Positions 10,401 through 20,150 of a stretch of DNA of 64,000 nt are shown here, piece by piece. The position numbers and the translations under genes are program-made. The notes under the pieces are model-generated. The model saw only the letters and a program-made list of their open reading frames with translations. It made no database searches and was not told the origin of the DNA. This DNA comes from Porodaedalea pini (lineage: Eukaryota; Basidiomycota; Agaricomycetes; Hymenochaetales; Hymenochaetaceae): positions 306,479-370,478 of the forward strand of contig NBAY01000046.1 of assembly GCA_002794775.1 (NCBI GenBank), written 5' to 3'. Each line of letters begins with the position of its first letter. Within the stretch, counting starts at the first letter, position 1.

Positions 10401-13218
10401 ACATGCTCTTGCATAGCCTCAAATCCTTTTGTCTACTATTTCCTTTTGTATTCCTCCTACTAAGTCTTCTTTCATACAGAAATACCAGGGTTTTGTATGA
10501 TTAGTTGTGTAGAATGTACATTTTATTTATTCAATGATTGAAGTTTACTGCTAGAAAGTGACCATGATGATGGAGTGCATGATGTTCCGCACCGCTCAAC
10601 TCATTGTCCATCGCTACAATAGCCTTTGGGCACGGCAAGACTGCATATGGTCCAAGAGCGAAGGATGCAGAGGTCGAGACAAGTCTTGCATTACTCACTC
10701 ACACTGTTCGATATGCGCAGGAGGATGTTTCTCACATCAAGGAACAGTAGTTATGCGTACATCATATAGACAGAATATATTACATTGTTGGACCAGTTGA
10801 GACAGTGACAAGGAAGCCTGTATCCACTCGATGAAGAAACCCGACACTAACAGAGATAACCGCAATGATGATAGAAAGCACGACAGTCCGCAGCACTGAT
10901 AGACATGGTTTCACCGTAAAGCTTCATGAATACCGAAGCATCCATTTCCTCATCACTGAATTTGACCCGACGAAGTCAAGATTTCAGCAGAGAGAATGCC
11001 AGCTCGATCGGGTTGAAGTCCGGAGAATACACGGGGAGAAATTCCAGCTTCATGCCCCCGTGCGGAGTCAGATCAGTAAGAGCCCTGCATTGCAGCACGA
11101 CAGGTCAAAATAGACGGACCTTGACTCAATGAGTTCACAGATTTCCAGTGACTTGTGGATTGTGCAGTTGTCCATCACCACGACAGAGTTTTGGGCCAGC
11201 CAAGGTTGCATGTGGTCCAAGAGATCCCTGATAAATGCGGAGAAGGAGGTGGCATTGAAGGATCCTTCCAGTATTGTACAGTCAAGCATGCCAGTCGAAG
11301 TGATTGCGGGCAAGATCGAATACCTAGAAGAGGCAAGCAGTCAGATCTGCAGTCATAAAGGTAAGCATTGCACCTTTTTCCCCATGTAAAGATCACTTTC
11401 CGACATGCCTGATAACCCTGCAAAGCCCATGCTTTCTTCCTCAAGAAGGTACGTCGGTCGCATGCACTCTCGTCGACAAAGACGAGCTGTTCTGCCTCAT
11501 ATTGAGATCCCATTCTCAATGTGTACCGGAGCTGAGCAGACTCGCTGCGTTCAAGTGCCCTTTTCGATATCTTGAGCAGAGTAAGTTTGCTGATGCGAAG
11601 CCATAAGCATCACCGCACTGTCTTCAGAGTGAACCCAGCCCGGCGCAGAGACCTCCATACTGTAGTGTCCGAAACCTTCTTGCCTGTTACCCTTTCCAGC
11701 TCCTCCCTCACCTCGTCTAAGTACTGGTCCTTGCGATGCTCTATCGTGCTCAAGAGATACTATAGTTCAGTTAGCCACAGCAAGTCATTACAATTCAAAA
11801 AATGCACTCACCTGTGTATCCGCATAATCAAGCAACCTTGGTCTTCCGGTCCTCATGCCCTCCTGTTGTAAATGCCCCATGCGCTCGTGTTGAGCAACAG
11901 TTTGGTGGATTGTTGCTCGATGGATATCTATTACCCTGGCCAGGTCATGCACGGTGAAGAGTCGTGACTGATACAGTCTGAATATGATGTGTCTTACATC
12001 ATCTGAGAGTGCCTTGCCTGAAACCATCATGGAACGACCTGAGAGGAGGAGGAAGTAGAGTGTTGGCTTTTGTGTTTGCATGGCGGTGGCTTGGCTAACA
12101 TGTGCTCACGTGCTCACAGGTGTTGGTAGTATGCACAGAAATTTGAGCGTAGCAGTCAAAGCACAAAGCGAATGGACAGGAAACTTGCAGGGAAGATGGC
12201 TTTTATGTGTCTGATAATTACACAAAAAGAATCATAATCTTAGCAGTCTTCTCGCCCGTGCTGCAAGACTTGTTGTGAGAAGAGGAAGGTGGAAAGAGCT
12301 CAAAGTGGAACACAAACCTTGCTGCTGCACCATGAATACTGCATGGATTGGCTTCAGACTTGCAGGAGCTGTTGGTATAGTCATATACTTAATTTACAGT
12401 CATGGGAAAGAATTTTATAGGTAGATGTAGGGGAGCCATAATTTTTGAATCTCAGTGGAAATGTATGAGAGAACAGACTGGCTGCACTTGTTTGATCTCC
12501 ACCCACCTACACAGTCAATGTATTGCTCCCTATTTTACATATTTCTGCTCCTGAGAACCATGCCTATTTTTTGAGTACTTAATGAGCAGGTACTGCACAG
12601 AATTTACAGAGAAAATCAACATTTATTCTATTTTTTGACATTTTGGCTCAGACGCGGCTCATTTCACGTGAAATGCACGTGTCGCAGGACTTATGAAAAT
12701 GGCTGTAAAGAGAAGCAAGATCCTCACCAGGATCAGGAGGCTCAGATAACTGGGCAGGTGAGCCCATGTGAGTGAAATTGGCGATACATGAGCGCGATTC
12801 TCCGAGTCTCTGTGAATAAGGGTCGCGTAAAAGTACGGGAGCATCCTTTGGTTGGTCCCCCAATTCCTTGATACGAGCCTTTAGAAGGCGAAGGCGTTCT
12901 TCCAGAACCTCCGTAAAAGTACGACCTTGTTTATTTGTATACTCGCAGTGATCTGGATTTCTTGTCAAGGAGCACGGCCCACAAAAGGGACGCACGCCGT
13001 CACACTTCTGTTAGATATGATCAGCATATACTCGAACAGACCTCTTCTAATGATGCTGTTAGTCTTACCACCTTCTTCCGTCTGGGAGTGGAGTTTCAAA
13101 CGTGAGCAGTGAGACAAATTCTGAGAAGAAAAACATACCTGCAAGTTATGCAGGCCTGTCCTCTTGAAAGCGATGAGGATTGGACAGGGTTGATCGGCGC
13201 GGAAGACTGTGAAGCCAT
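1410..13218 (-). CDS. Zn2Cys6 fungal transcription factor, split by a 9.3-kb transposon
   Basis: The gene starts at 13218. Exon 1 (13139-13218) ends in RGQACITCR. A 10-nt exon (13072-13081) and exon 3 (12728-13007) complete the cluster C-x2-C-x6-C-x6-C-x2-C-x8-C, with CDGVRPFCGPC in the middle, followed by a leucine-rich coil (EVLEERLRLLKARIKEL). Exon 4 (3235-3358) lies beyond the transposon and joins in phase (DP|VRVLSEV). Exons 5 and 6 (2537-3176, 2319-2484) hold the middle homology region of fungal regulators, including INVFWTVYALDRCW. Exons near 1860-2270 and 1410-1780 finish it (ARSLGFAATIQLQYPL, IVWLSAARVLLTEA). The join near 2274-2319 does not keep frame by my reading, so an indel or another splice site is possible there. 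Likely a nuclear regulator of unknown targets. Whether the 9.3-kb intron is still spliced cannot be told from sequence. Confidence 0.75.
3389..3390 (+). repeat. TA target site duplication, left
   Basis: The inverted repeat symmetry breaks at 3387/12709. The innermost TA before CAGCC is the expected target duplication, with its partner at 12706-12707. One neighbouring symmetric base (3388/12708) is host sequence that pairs by chance. Confidence 0.75.
3422..3435. repeat. 14-bp perfect palindrome near the element terminus
   Basis: ATTTCACGTGAAAT, centred on an E-box core CACGTG, lies 32 bp from the left terminus. Its mirror copy is at 12661-12674. A subterminal palindrome is a plausible transposase or host bHLH binding site. 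No function can be shown from sequence. Confidence 0.6.
4015..5249 (+). pseudogene. IS630-type DDE transposase, left copy, one stop near the end
   Basis: Exons 4015-4284, 4337-4477, 4526-4722, 4773-4976 and 5012-5249 fit GT-AG introns of 35-52 bp. The N-terminus has a helix-turn-helix (DDVRHIIFRLYQS, IDIHRATIHQTV) and a GRPR motif. A second DNA-binding part follows (VSDTTVWRSLRRAGFTLKT). The DDE_3 catalytic core has its first Asp in QLVFVDESACDRRT, the second in VVVMDNCTIHKS and the Glu in YSPDFNPIE. A TGA at 5118-5120, where relatives have Trp (LLKS-stop-LRR), interrupts the last 43 codons, downstream of the catalytic Glu. The acceptor of the last intron (5011) gives a longer D-to-E gap than the family's 34 residues, so that splice site may have decayed. 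It would cut and paste the element at TA sites. Possibly inactive. Confidence 0.8.
5346..7146 (-). pseudogene. transposon cargo gene 1, unknown function, two TGA stops
   Basis: Not recognised. The first exon begins MPPQRVRKKSKKLKDGKELA (7146), strongly basic. A later stretch is acidic (QEHSPEDQGDISIADVVWAS), then a folded-looking part (LEVMVKIHDGTGVRDMKI, FDQLGYTACWSV). After an intron comes a basic, serine/asparagine-rich linker and a C-terminal region with YPSVQNWIESLHDDIERG and IIRYAQEDVSHIKEQ. In-frame TGA codons sit at 6940-6942 and 6293-6295. Reading through the second gives a smooth continuation (ALFK-stop-VHRHQAAEKKKKR), so it is a mutated codon, not a gene end. The alternating basic and acidic composition suggests a nuclear protein, possibly a transposition accessory factor, but that is inference. 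The last 44 nt lie inside the terminal inverted repeat. Confidence 0.55.
7147..7495. promoter_or_regulatory. divergent promoter region between the two cargo genes
   Basis: About 350 bp separate the start codons of the divergent cargo genes. A TATA-like TATAAG at 7452-7457 lies 39 bp before the likely cargo gene 2 start, a normal core promoter spacing. Nothing else stands out. Confidence 0.4.
7496..10277 (+). pseudogene. transposon cargo gene 2, unknown function, two TGA stops
   Basis: Not recognised. The likely start is the ATG at 7496 (MDPSSDVVMVN), although its join to the next exon is unclear. Exons join in phase across introns near 7660-7714, 7814-7873 and 8291-8340. The N-terminal part is acidic, then comes a coiled coil (ARITQLESQIHTSEATML and MLEEKNEQSEINARRVEDEI), then a globular region rich in conserved-looking aromatic and His residues (YFIPIDHPRIQENTAYDPWT, LHDLLAAFMRAHEWPSFWEM). 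It ends in a low-complexity Ser/Pro region and an Arg/Gly tail (YSYSRRGGRRGHH). In-frame TGA codons at 7776-7778 and 8102-8104 are followed by good continuation in the same frame. An intron near 9135-9215 joins the last exon. The RGG-like tail suggests nucleic acid binding (inference). Confidence 0.55.
10278..10588. other. element interior, no gene seen
   Basis: The 3' flank of cargo gene 2, AT-rich near 10430-10550, with no convincing frame. Confidence 0.4.
10589..10750 (+). pseudogene. remnant of a cargo gene 1 paralogue, C-terminus only
   Basis: An open stretch of 53 codons ends VETSLALLTHTVRYAQEDVSHIKEQ in pieces that align with the end of cargo gene 1 (VEASIGLLNRIIRYAQEDVSHIKEQ). The last 14 residues are identical because they lie in the inverted repeat. 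The residues before it diverge. There is a stop (TGA) upstream and no start, so this is a fragment. It implies the element once had cargo-1-like genes at both inner edges of its arms. Confidence 0.6.
10707..12705 (-). repeat. right terminal inverted repeat, 1,999 bp
   Basis: Inverse complement of 3391-5389, carrying the second transposase copy. The inner end falls within a short reading frame homologous to the C-terminus of cargo gene 1 (10589-10750). Confidence 0.9.
10847..12081 (-). pseudogene. IS630-type DDE transposase, right copy
   Basis: Inverted duplicate of the left transposase, with the same exons, catalytic residues and late TGA (at 10976-10978). The translated segments are identical to the left copy. 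Both genes point toward the interior of the element. Confidence 0.8.
12706..12707 (+). repeat. TA target site duplication, right
   Basis: Partner of the TA at 3389-3390, directly after the right terminus GGCTG. Confidence 0.75.
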
Positions 13219-14098
13219 GTAAGGCCAATTATGTTTGTGCTACGAAACATCTTGCATGTCAAGGCATTTATAGTAGATGCGAGACTGACGTATTGAGGTT
13301 CGAGTTCCCCACAGGCGGCAACAACTCACGAGTATATCACAAAGCATTCCAAGAAGTGGAATGAATAACTAGTGTCATTGTCGCGCAAGTCTTGCTGTAA
13401 AGGACTGAGTCACTAAAGTCAAAGTGCTCCATAGATGAGAAGAGTATTCATCAATTGTAAAGCCATAGAAAGGCGTAGAATGAAGACTGATGACAAGGAT
13501 GAAGCTGACTGATTAAGGCGAAGACGAGTGGAAGATTGCAGGCTCCGCAGAGATGAAGACCTCAGTGACATGTCCAACAAAACAGCAACCATAAACAGAG
13601 AAGAACTTGCTAGATCTGACAATATAAAGGGATATATCCAAGAGCTTCATCGTCGCAGCACTAGCAGTCGGCCGTGCTGCTTATTCCCAGAACATCGGGT
13701 GGCGTTCAATCGTTGTCCGAGTTGGATTTGAAACGCACGGGTGTCTCATCGCAAGATTTGTGCGCCTTTGATATCTTCCAGAAACAAACGAGTCGTTTAT
13801 AAGCTTTGCAAAGCACTCACAAGTCGAAGGTAGATGCTGATTAGCCCGGAGAGAGTTGCCAAAGGCATGGATATACTTATTATATTGTGCTTTGTAAGTT
13901 GTTAGTCACCCAATCGTAGAAATAAAGGCGCAAGAATCTACTACCGCATCCGTCAGACTTTGGAAACGATGCACTCAGCTTCGCCACAAAACACCGACCT
14001 GATTCGACCATGCCACGTCGTCAGCTCATTTCGTTTGACGTACAACTACGAGGTCGCCGAAAACGATACTGAGGCTAGCTTTCACTGTAATCCTTCAA
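13219..14098. other. intergenic, divergent promoters
   Basis: Lies between the transcription factor (reading left) and the spermidine-synthase-like gene (reading right). Several short frames, none convincing. It must hold both promoters. Confidence 0.4.
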
Positions 14099-16135
14099 AT
14101 GGTACGAAAGAAACCGTCAACAAGTTCTACAACGAGCTCAAGCACACCGACAAGTAAATCGTTATTCGCACTTCAGACAGCTGTCTCTCTTGTTACGCTT
14201 TCTTTGACTATTTTCGTGACTGAAAAAGTGCTCCAGCCTCTTTTCGGAGGTGTCGCCACGAACCTTTATCTTCAGAATGTCGCCGTCACGTTGATCGTCT
14301 CGTTAACAGCCTTACCTTTGCGTGGCAGCCTTGGGAAGGTTCAAGAAGTGGTACCGAGTGCCCTGATTTGTGCCGCACCGGGTGCCTTACACTGGCTAGC
14401 GAGTTTGACGACTCGACTTGGAAATCCGATATTAGGTCCCATCCTCGCGTACACGCCTGTGCTGGCACCGATAGTGTTCTCGGCGACTGATAGAGTGCGT
14501 GGCGTACTCGTAAGTTTCCGAGTCTGAAGTTGTTACGAATGGCGTGTTTTGATGTAGTTTAGGTAGGGAGGTCGCATACTTTGAAGGCTCTCTCCGCCAT
14601 TGCGATATCTGTTTTCGTTGCACAATCCCAGCAGCTGTGGTCTTGCATCCCATACAACAGAATCTTCAGCCAGCCTATACTAGTAAGCATTATAGCTGGT
14701 CGGCCTTGAGGTGTACGATGACATTCCGAAATCGATAGCTGTTGATCTTTGGTTGGGCTGTGGCCGCATTAGAACTAGTACTGATATCAAACAAGGAATC
14801 GACACACGAAGCGCGAAAGGCTCAAAAGCGCAACTACAGCGCACTTATCTTGCCTTTTTTCATAAGCCTCCTTGCTCTCTCGCAACCACCGATGCGTATT
14901 CGTCCCCTTCCTTACGTACATCCGAATGGCTTGCTCCGTATTCTCTCGTCTACACCCAGTGTTACTGGTCGTATTGTCGTCGGGGAAGATTACACACATG
15001 GTTTCCGTTTCCTCCGCGCGGACCACAGCCTGCTCGGTGGCGTCTGGATTGGCGACAATCATGTGGCAAAAATGGATCAAGATTCCGAGTTCGTTCGAGA
15101 TAAAAGTGGTATGAAGTTGGGCGAGTCAATCTACTCTGCGTTCGTTCTTCAGGAGGCCGTGAGGCTGCAGGAGAGAGAAAGACCGCAGCAGAACGCATTG
15201 ATTATGTGAGAGGTTGCGCATCATATCGAAGAACTGTCTTGACGTTTCCTCAGTGGTCTAGGAGCTGGAATCGCTGCACAGGCGTTCATGCAGCACGGTC
15301 TCTCCACGTCGATAGTCGAGATCGATCCGGCGGTATATTCAGCTGCACGCGATTACTTCGGAGTGCCCGAGGCCTCTGCAGCATACATTGAAGATGCACG
15401 GAGCTGGGTTCACCGTCAGGCTAACTCAAGGAACGGAACATTCGATATTATCGTGCACGACTGCTTCTCTGGCGGCGGTGTTCCTGCACATCTGTTCACG
15501 TCGGAATTCTGGCGAGACCTCGAAAGGATTGTCAGCCCGGACGGTATAGTCGCCGTTGTAAATACTTTGTTACTCTGATATTTATTACGCTGACGCGACG
15601 TAACGAGCAGAATTACGCCGGTCAGATCGGAAGCGAGTCGTCCAAGGCGGTTTTCTTGACACTTAAGCAAAACTTTGGCCAGTGCCGCGTCTTCCACGAC
15701 TACCATACACGTATACCGGACGACAAGTTAACCTCGGAGTTCATTAACCTGGTACGGGTATTCAACTGAGTTATGCTTGTTCATTATTCTCATGGAACAC
15801 AGGTCTACTTCTGTTCACCGTCGTCAAAACCATTAGCCTTCCGGCCCGCCTCGCGAGACGATTATCTCTCTTCCTACCTCCGCGAACATGTCCTAAGCAT
15901 ACTTCCAGACCGTGAAGTGCGCCCCGAGCTTATCCTAGGAGACACATCACCGGAGCAAGAGGACAAGTGGGTACTCACGGACAAGCATAATCCTCTCGGT
16001 GGCTGGCAGGACAAGGGAGCTCTGGATCATTGGAAAGGTGCGTCCTTACGAACAATATGTAACTGGTTTTCAGCTCATGATGGATTTGCAGTGATGCGAA
16101 GTGTACTTCCTGATTATGTCTGGAGTACCTATTAA
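14099..16135 (+). CDS. membrane-anchored spermidine synthase-like methyltransferase-fold protein
   Basis: Seven exons (14099-14509, 14563-14682, 14739-15205, 15254-15557, 15611-15751, 15803-16037, 16074-16135) sum to 1,740 nt, an exact 579-residue frame. The first 220 residues hold about six to eight hydrophobic segments, with LYLQNVAVTLIVSL and LLIFGWAVAALELVLI among them. The rest is a Rossmann-type spermidine/spermine synthase domain: GLGAGIAAQAF is the nucleotide loop, STSIVEIDPAVYSAARDYFG the acidic strand end, and DIIVHDCFSGGGVPAHLFT the catalytic-loop region. Membrane-anchored relatives occur widely in fungi and bacteria. Their substrates are mostly unknown, so aminopropyl transfer should not be assumed. 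No defects seen. Confidence 0.85.
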
Positions 16136-16429
16136 CTTACTGGCTTATAAGTATGGACTACCGCTTTCGACATTGCTTTGGTTTAGTGTTCTGTCCCTTC
16201 TGCACCATGTATCTCGGTGGTCTCATAGAAAATTAGTAAACCCGGTCTCTCTTGCTCCTGTTCCTGCTCCTCGTTCTCTAAATTTTCCATCCAAAGACAT
16301 TTCTAAATAAAAGATTATTTCTCAACTGCATGCGCCAGCATTTATACAGATACCATCGAATTCCCTTCAATTGCTCGTACACAACTACATATACGTATGT
16401 ACAAATACATAATGCTCGGCCTACCTCGC

Positions 16430-19069
16430 CTAATAGAGGTACCTGAACCCCCGTTTTCTCTCCATCGCCTCCTCAAGTGTGATACCCTCCAAGCGTGCCG
16501 CTTCCTCGATACGCTCTCGATTAGCACCTTTGAGCGCACCCAACTCCTCTCGGTCCAGCCTTCTGTTCTCACGGATCAGGATCCATCGAATCACTGGTTT
16601 CATTAGCATTCATCTCTCGCGTAAGAAAAGCAGCGTGTCAAGAAGTATCCAGAAGTACAGGCCTACCGAATGCTAGGAAAGAGTTGAAGGCGATCGCTGC
16701 GATGCCGATGTACATAGACTGGTGGTATTCTGGTCCCCACTCTGCCTTCCAGGCGAGTGAACCGACCCTTCCAGAAAAAAAGGATCAATTTAGCCAATTA
16801 GTGCGAAGCAAGAGGAGACGAACAATGGTCCTATGTTTCCGATTCCGTTCACTATGCCGATTGCCGCGGCACGCTTTGTTGGAGGGCGTGGTATGGCGTT
16901 CGAGACCCAGACCAAGGTCAAAGCGAAGCCTATATTTATATTTATATCATGAGACGCGGCACGGAGTTACTCAAGAGTAAACAGCGACAAACCTGCATAA
17001 CCGGTCACCATCAAGAAAATGCCGAAATACCGACCACCGACAGAGAAGGTAGACACTCCAATGGTGTAGCCAACGATGGCAACCCACGAGGGAACCGCTA
17101 TGTGGAAGAATCGCTCCCCTGACTTATCTGGGTCGCGGTGGGTTTCTAGACTTTCGTTGGTCAAGAATGTGCTATATACTCACCAGCATGGAAGGCATTC
17201 ACACAGCAGACGATGGTGACGAATATCCATGGTGGACTGCAAAACCGATGCTTAAATGATGACTCAACAATTGCCGTCAGACCAAGTCTTTGATACGTTA
17301 CTTACGCAGCGAGGAGCAAACTAATCGTAGTATTGAAACCAAGAGTCGAAGTGAGTCTGCCAAAGGAAAGTGATAGCTAAGTAAGACCTTGTTTAGCTTA
17401 TAAGGAATTGGAGCGCCTACGTCGGGAAGAAATTCGCGAAGCTTGAACCCAAGAGCTGTGACGCCACCATGACGCCAAAAATGGGCACCTTGATGTCCTT
17501 GCATGCGAGCTTCAGGCCCGTCCACATTCTACAACCTCACATTAAGTATTGCGCAGGCCAATCATGAATACGTTTTTGTGCTTACGATTCTCCTGTGCAA
17601 TCCTGATCCGCCTCACCTGTGTCCTCCGCCAGCCGTGCCTGGACAAGACGGCTCTCGGTGAGTGATAACCAGCGGGTGTTAACTAGCTAGAATGAAGTCT
17701 CGATGAGTTTGTGTGCAAGCTATTGGAAAGAGCCGGACAAACGTAGTCGGGCAAAGCCCAACTTTAATGACTCTAATATCAGCATCCATACAAACATGAG
17801 ATTTTGGAATGCTTACATAGATAAAAGTCCGATACAAATAGTGATAGCACCCTATAAGAGCGTTACGCTAACATACTACTTTCAGGATGATATACCCACT
17901 TCGATGAAGAAGAGCCTTATGAAAAGATACCTCAGCATGCGTCTCGAAAGGAAAAATGAGAGACGAAAGGATGCTTACCATCTCCAGCCGCGTATACCTT
18001 TCTTCCCCTCCATACCAGATAGGATTCCGGCAGCCATTAACTACGACCCGTAAGTTAGGCAGCAACCGTAAGAGTCATTAAAGAGCATGCTTACATTACC
18101 GAATGCATTCGATATAAGCAGTCCAGCATAAAGTAAGGCCGATCGAAAGGCCAGCTCCTTGAGTTGAAGACATCAATGTCGCGAACCTGCAATTTGAAAG
18201 CTGGGACGCATACCTTTCTTGTGTACCACCTCGAAAGAAGGTAAATGGCACCAGGATTGAACGCCGCCTCCGGAAGACCGATAAAGAATCGACAGGAAAG
18301 TATGCCGCCAAAGGAGTGAGTAATCTTCATTGATCCGTCGGCATTAGTAGTGCACTGGGAACGATGCAATGAAGACATACCGGTCAGCGCACTTGTCAGC
18401 CCCCAGAGAATTACGCAACTTCCGATGTACCACGAAGGTCTGATAAAATATGTACATCGGGATCTGCTAGGACGGATGGGAGATAATTAAGACACTCACC
18501 TTTTCACGTAGTTCAAGATCTTGATGTTTGATTGGCCGAGGTCAATCATGTATCATGTAATAAGATGTACTTTGGACTAAACGCACCATGTTGGAAGGAA
18601 TTTGCGCAGGAACGTATGAGCCGTATAGAATGGCTACGACCGCATCATATTGGATGTCTGAGCGAAGCACAGGATAAAGATAGAGATACCAGGCCTTATG
18701 GAATCGACATATATACCAGTCATTCAAGGTCTTGCTCAAGGCCCTGAAGTCTAGCAGTCGTTACAGCGGTCCTCTGCACAATATTCGCTCAGCGTAAAAG
18801 AGACAAGAAAACGGATAGGAGCGGCTTACATCAATGTAATTTATGATGAAAATAAGAATAATTGTTGGCATAAGACGCATGTCGAGCTTGCGAACCAGAC
18901 GCCTTTCCTCCACCGCACGTCTGTCCGAATCTAGAATAGCCCTGTCCGACGTTGCATCGTTGTCCTTTTTCGACAGTCTCTTACTGTCCACAGAGGCATT
19001 CTCGATGTAAGGTTCATCTATGATGGCCTTTTTCGAGTCGTCCGCCTCTCCTAGATCAGAAGATGCCAT
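16430..19069 (-). CDS. MFS transporter, Dal5/Tna1-like (copy A)
   Basis: Start at 19069 (MASSDLGEADDS). An acidic and basic N-terminal tail leads to LVRKLDMRLMPTIILIFIIN, the first membrane helix, then the family motif D-R-T-A with TTARLQGLEQDL-type sequence after a 50-60 bp intron. Further family blocks are GLPEAAFNPGAIYLLSRWYT (17-18 kb side), FHIAVPSWVAIVGYTIGV, and the tail ERIEEAARLEGITLEEAM ending in KRGFRYLY at 16430. This is the anion:cation symporter branch of the major facilitator superfamily (allantoate, nicotinate and related carboxylate permeases), with about 12 helices in the plasma membrane. About ten short introns. It shares an upstream region with the divergent NACHT gene and is duplicated as copy B at 27570-30222. 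The transported compound is unknown. Confidence 0.8.
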
Positions 19070-20150
19070 GATCTTGTTTATCGAGAGCACAGGTGAGTCG
19101 TACTCGCGGGAAGAGATGTGCTGAAGAGCAAGAGTTGTGTGCTAACAAGAGACAGTAATCTTTGTCGCTGGGAAAGACGACGTCCAGCACCTGCTAAACT
19201 CACTGGCCGCGTCACGACGGCTCTCTATAAGTCTTAGTCTGTTCGCTTCACGCACATGAGCATCCTGAACCCAATCGCTTCCCAGTATACACAGGCTTCC
19301 ATGCTTAAAAATACAAGAAGGCGAAGAGTGAAAGCATACCCACATTCCTCATATACTCCGCGAGAGATGATTGTGTTCTCGTGATGATGCCGAGCGCGAT
19401 GAGTGCGGAGAACGAGGAGCGAGGTAGGGAATAAGGAGGCATTGAATCCGGATTGGTTGAGCGCACTTCCATTGATGACCGAAATTTGAAGACGGCGACG
19501 ACTCCGATTTATTCTTGGGCTCCCTCACTCGGGATCGTGGAAGGCAGAGCTCTAGGTAGTCGCAGTGCCAGTTTATTTTAAAACGCCCTTATATATGACA
19601 TCGGACGCCTGTTCCTGCTAAAATTGAACCGAGTCGAGTCGGCCTCATTCTACAATTGGAATCTGGAGACCTTCGAACGATTCTTGACAGGTATCGGCAT
19701 TTGTATCGGTTTTAGCTTTTGGCAAATGTTTGGAGTTGCCTGATACTTATGCAGTTAAAACGCTCGATGCAGAGGTCAGGCGGAGAACACCTGTTCGAGT
19801 GTGGTGACGGGATACCATAACCAATGAAGTAGCTGCTCGACCATGACAAAGATCATTGAGCCTGACATTGAAGCGGTGCAGACAGTCGAGTCGAGAAAAA
19901 GAACCCAGTGAAAGGCATAAATGGAGGGAGAAAGCGCGATTCGGAGGATTCAACTTTCGAGTACGGAACACTCACGTGACTTTGAATACATGCCAACGGC
20001 AGATGATCTAAGCTCATGGATCAATTGCTCTTTTTATACCTCGAGTCTCGATCATGCTTCTATACCTCGAGGCAACAGATGGATATATAAGACGACGATG
20101 GGATCAGGGCTTGCTGCTTATGGCGAGGTTCAACTTGATCCCTCTCTACT
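19070..20150. promoter_or_regulatory. shared divergent upstream region of the MFS and NACHT genes (copy A)
   Basis: No gene seen. Blocks of this stretch recur at 30223-31318 in the same order, for example GAGTGCGGAGAACGA, ACCGAGTCGAGTCG and GGATTCAACTTTCGAG. It is therefore part of the duplicated segment. Retention of both 5' flanks may mean conserved regulation, or just recent duplication. Confidence 0.55.

Larger units (their letters stand above)
3391..12705. mobile_element. 9,315-bp IS630/Tc1-mariner type element with 2-kb terminal inverted repeats
   Basis: Both ends are inverse complements pairing as x with 16096-x, from CAGCCATTTTCATAAG at 3391 to its complement ending at 12705. The outermost pairs are TA, consistent with the TA target duplication of the superfamily. 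Each inverted repeat (3391-5389 and 10707-12705) carries one transposase gene pointing inward. The unique interior (5390-10706) holds two divergently transcribed genes that are not known transposition genes. Every in-frame stop in the element is TGA, as expected from CGA or TGG after C-to-T or G-to-A change. Long inverted repeats that contain the transposase are unusual: a simple element has one central transposase gene and short inverted ends. Confidence 0.85.
3359..12727 (-). other. 52-bp intron expanded to about 9.4 kb by the transposon
   Basis: Without the element and with one TA copy, the intron reads GTGAGG (donor at 12727) to AACTGAAATAG (acceptor at 3359), 52 nt in all, a normal length here. 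The codon split across it is G|TG on both sides. The restored sequence has an in-frame TAA at the insertion point if read as exon, which supports intron status. Confidence 0.75.

Noticed and set aside
12648..12727. C-terminal extension of the zinc-cluster exon (GEDLASLYSHFHKSCDT)
   Set aside because: This is read-through of the intron donor into the transposon end, not protein of the gene.
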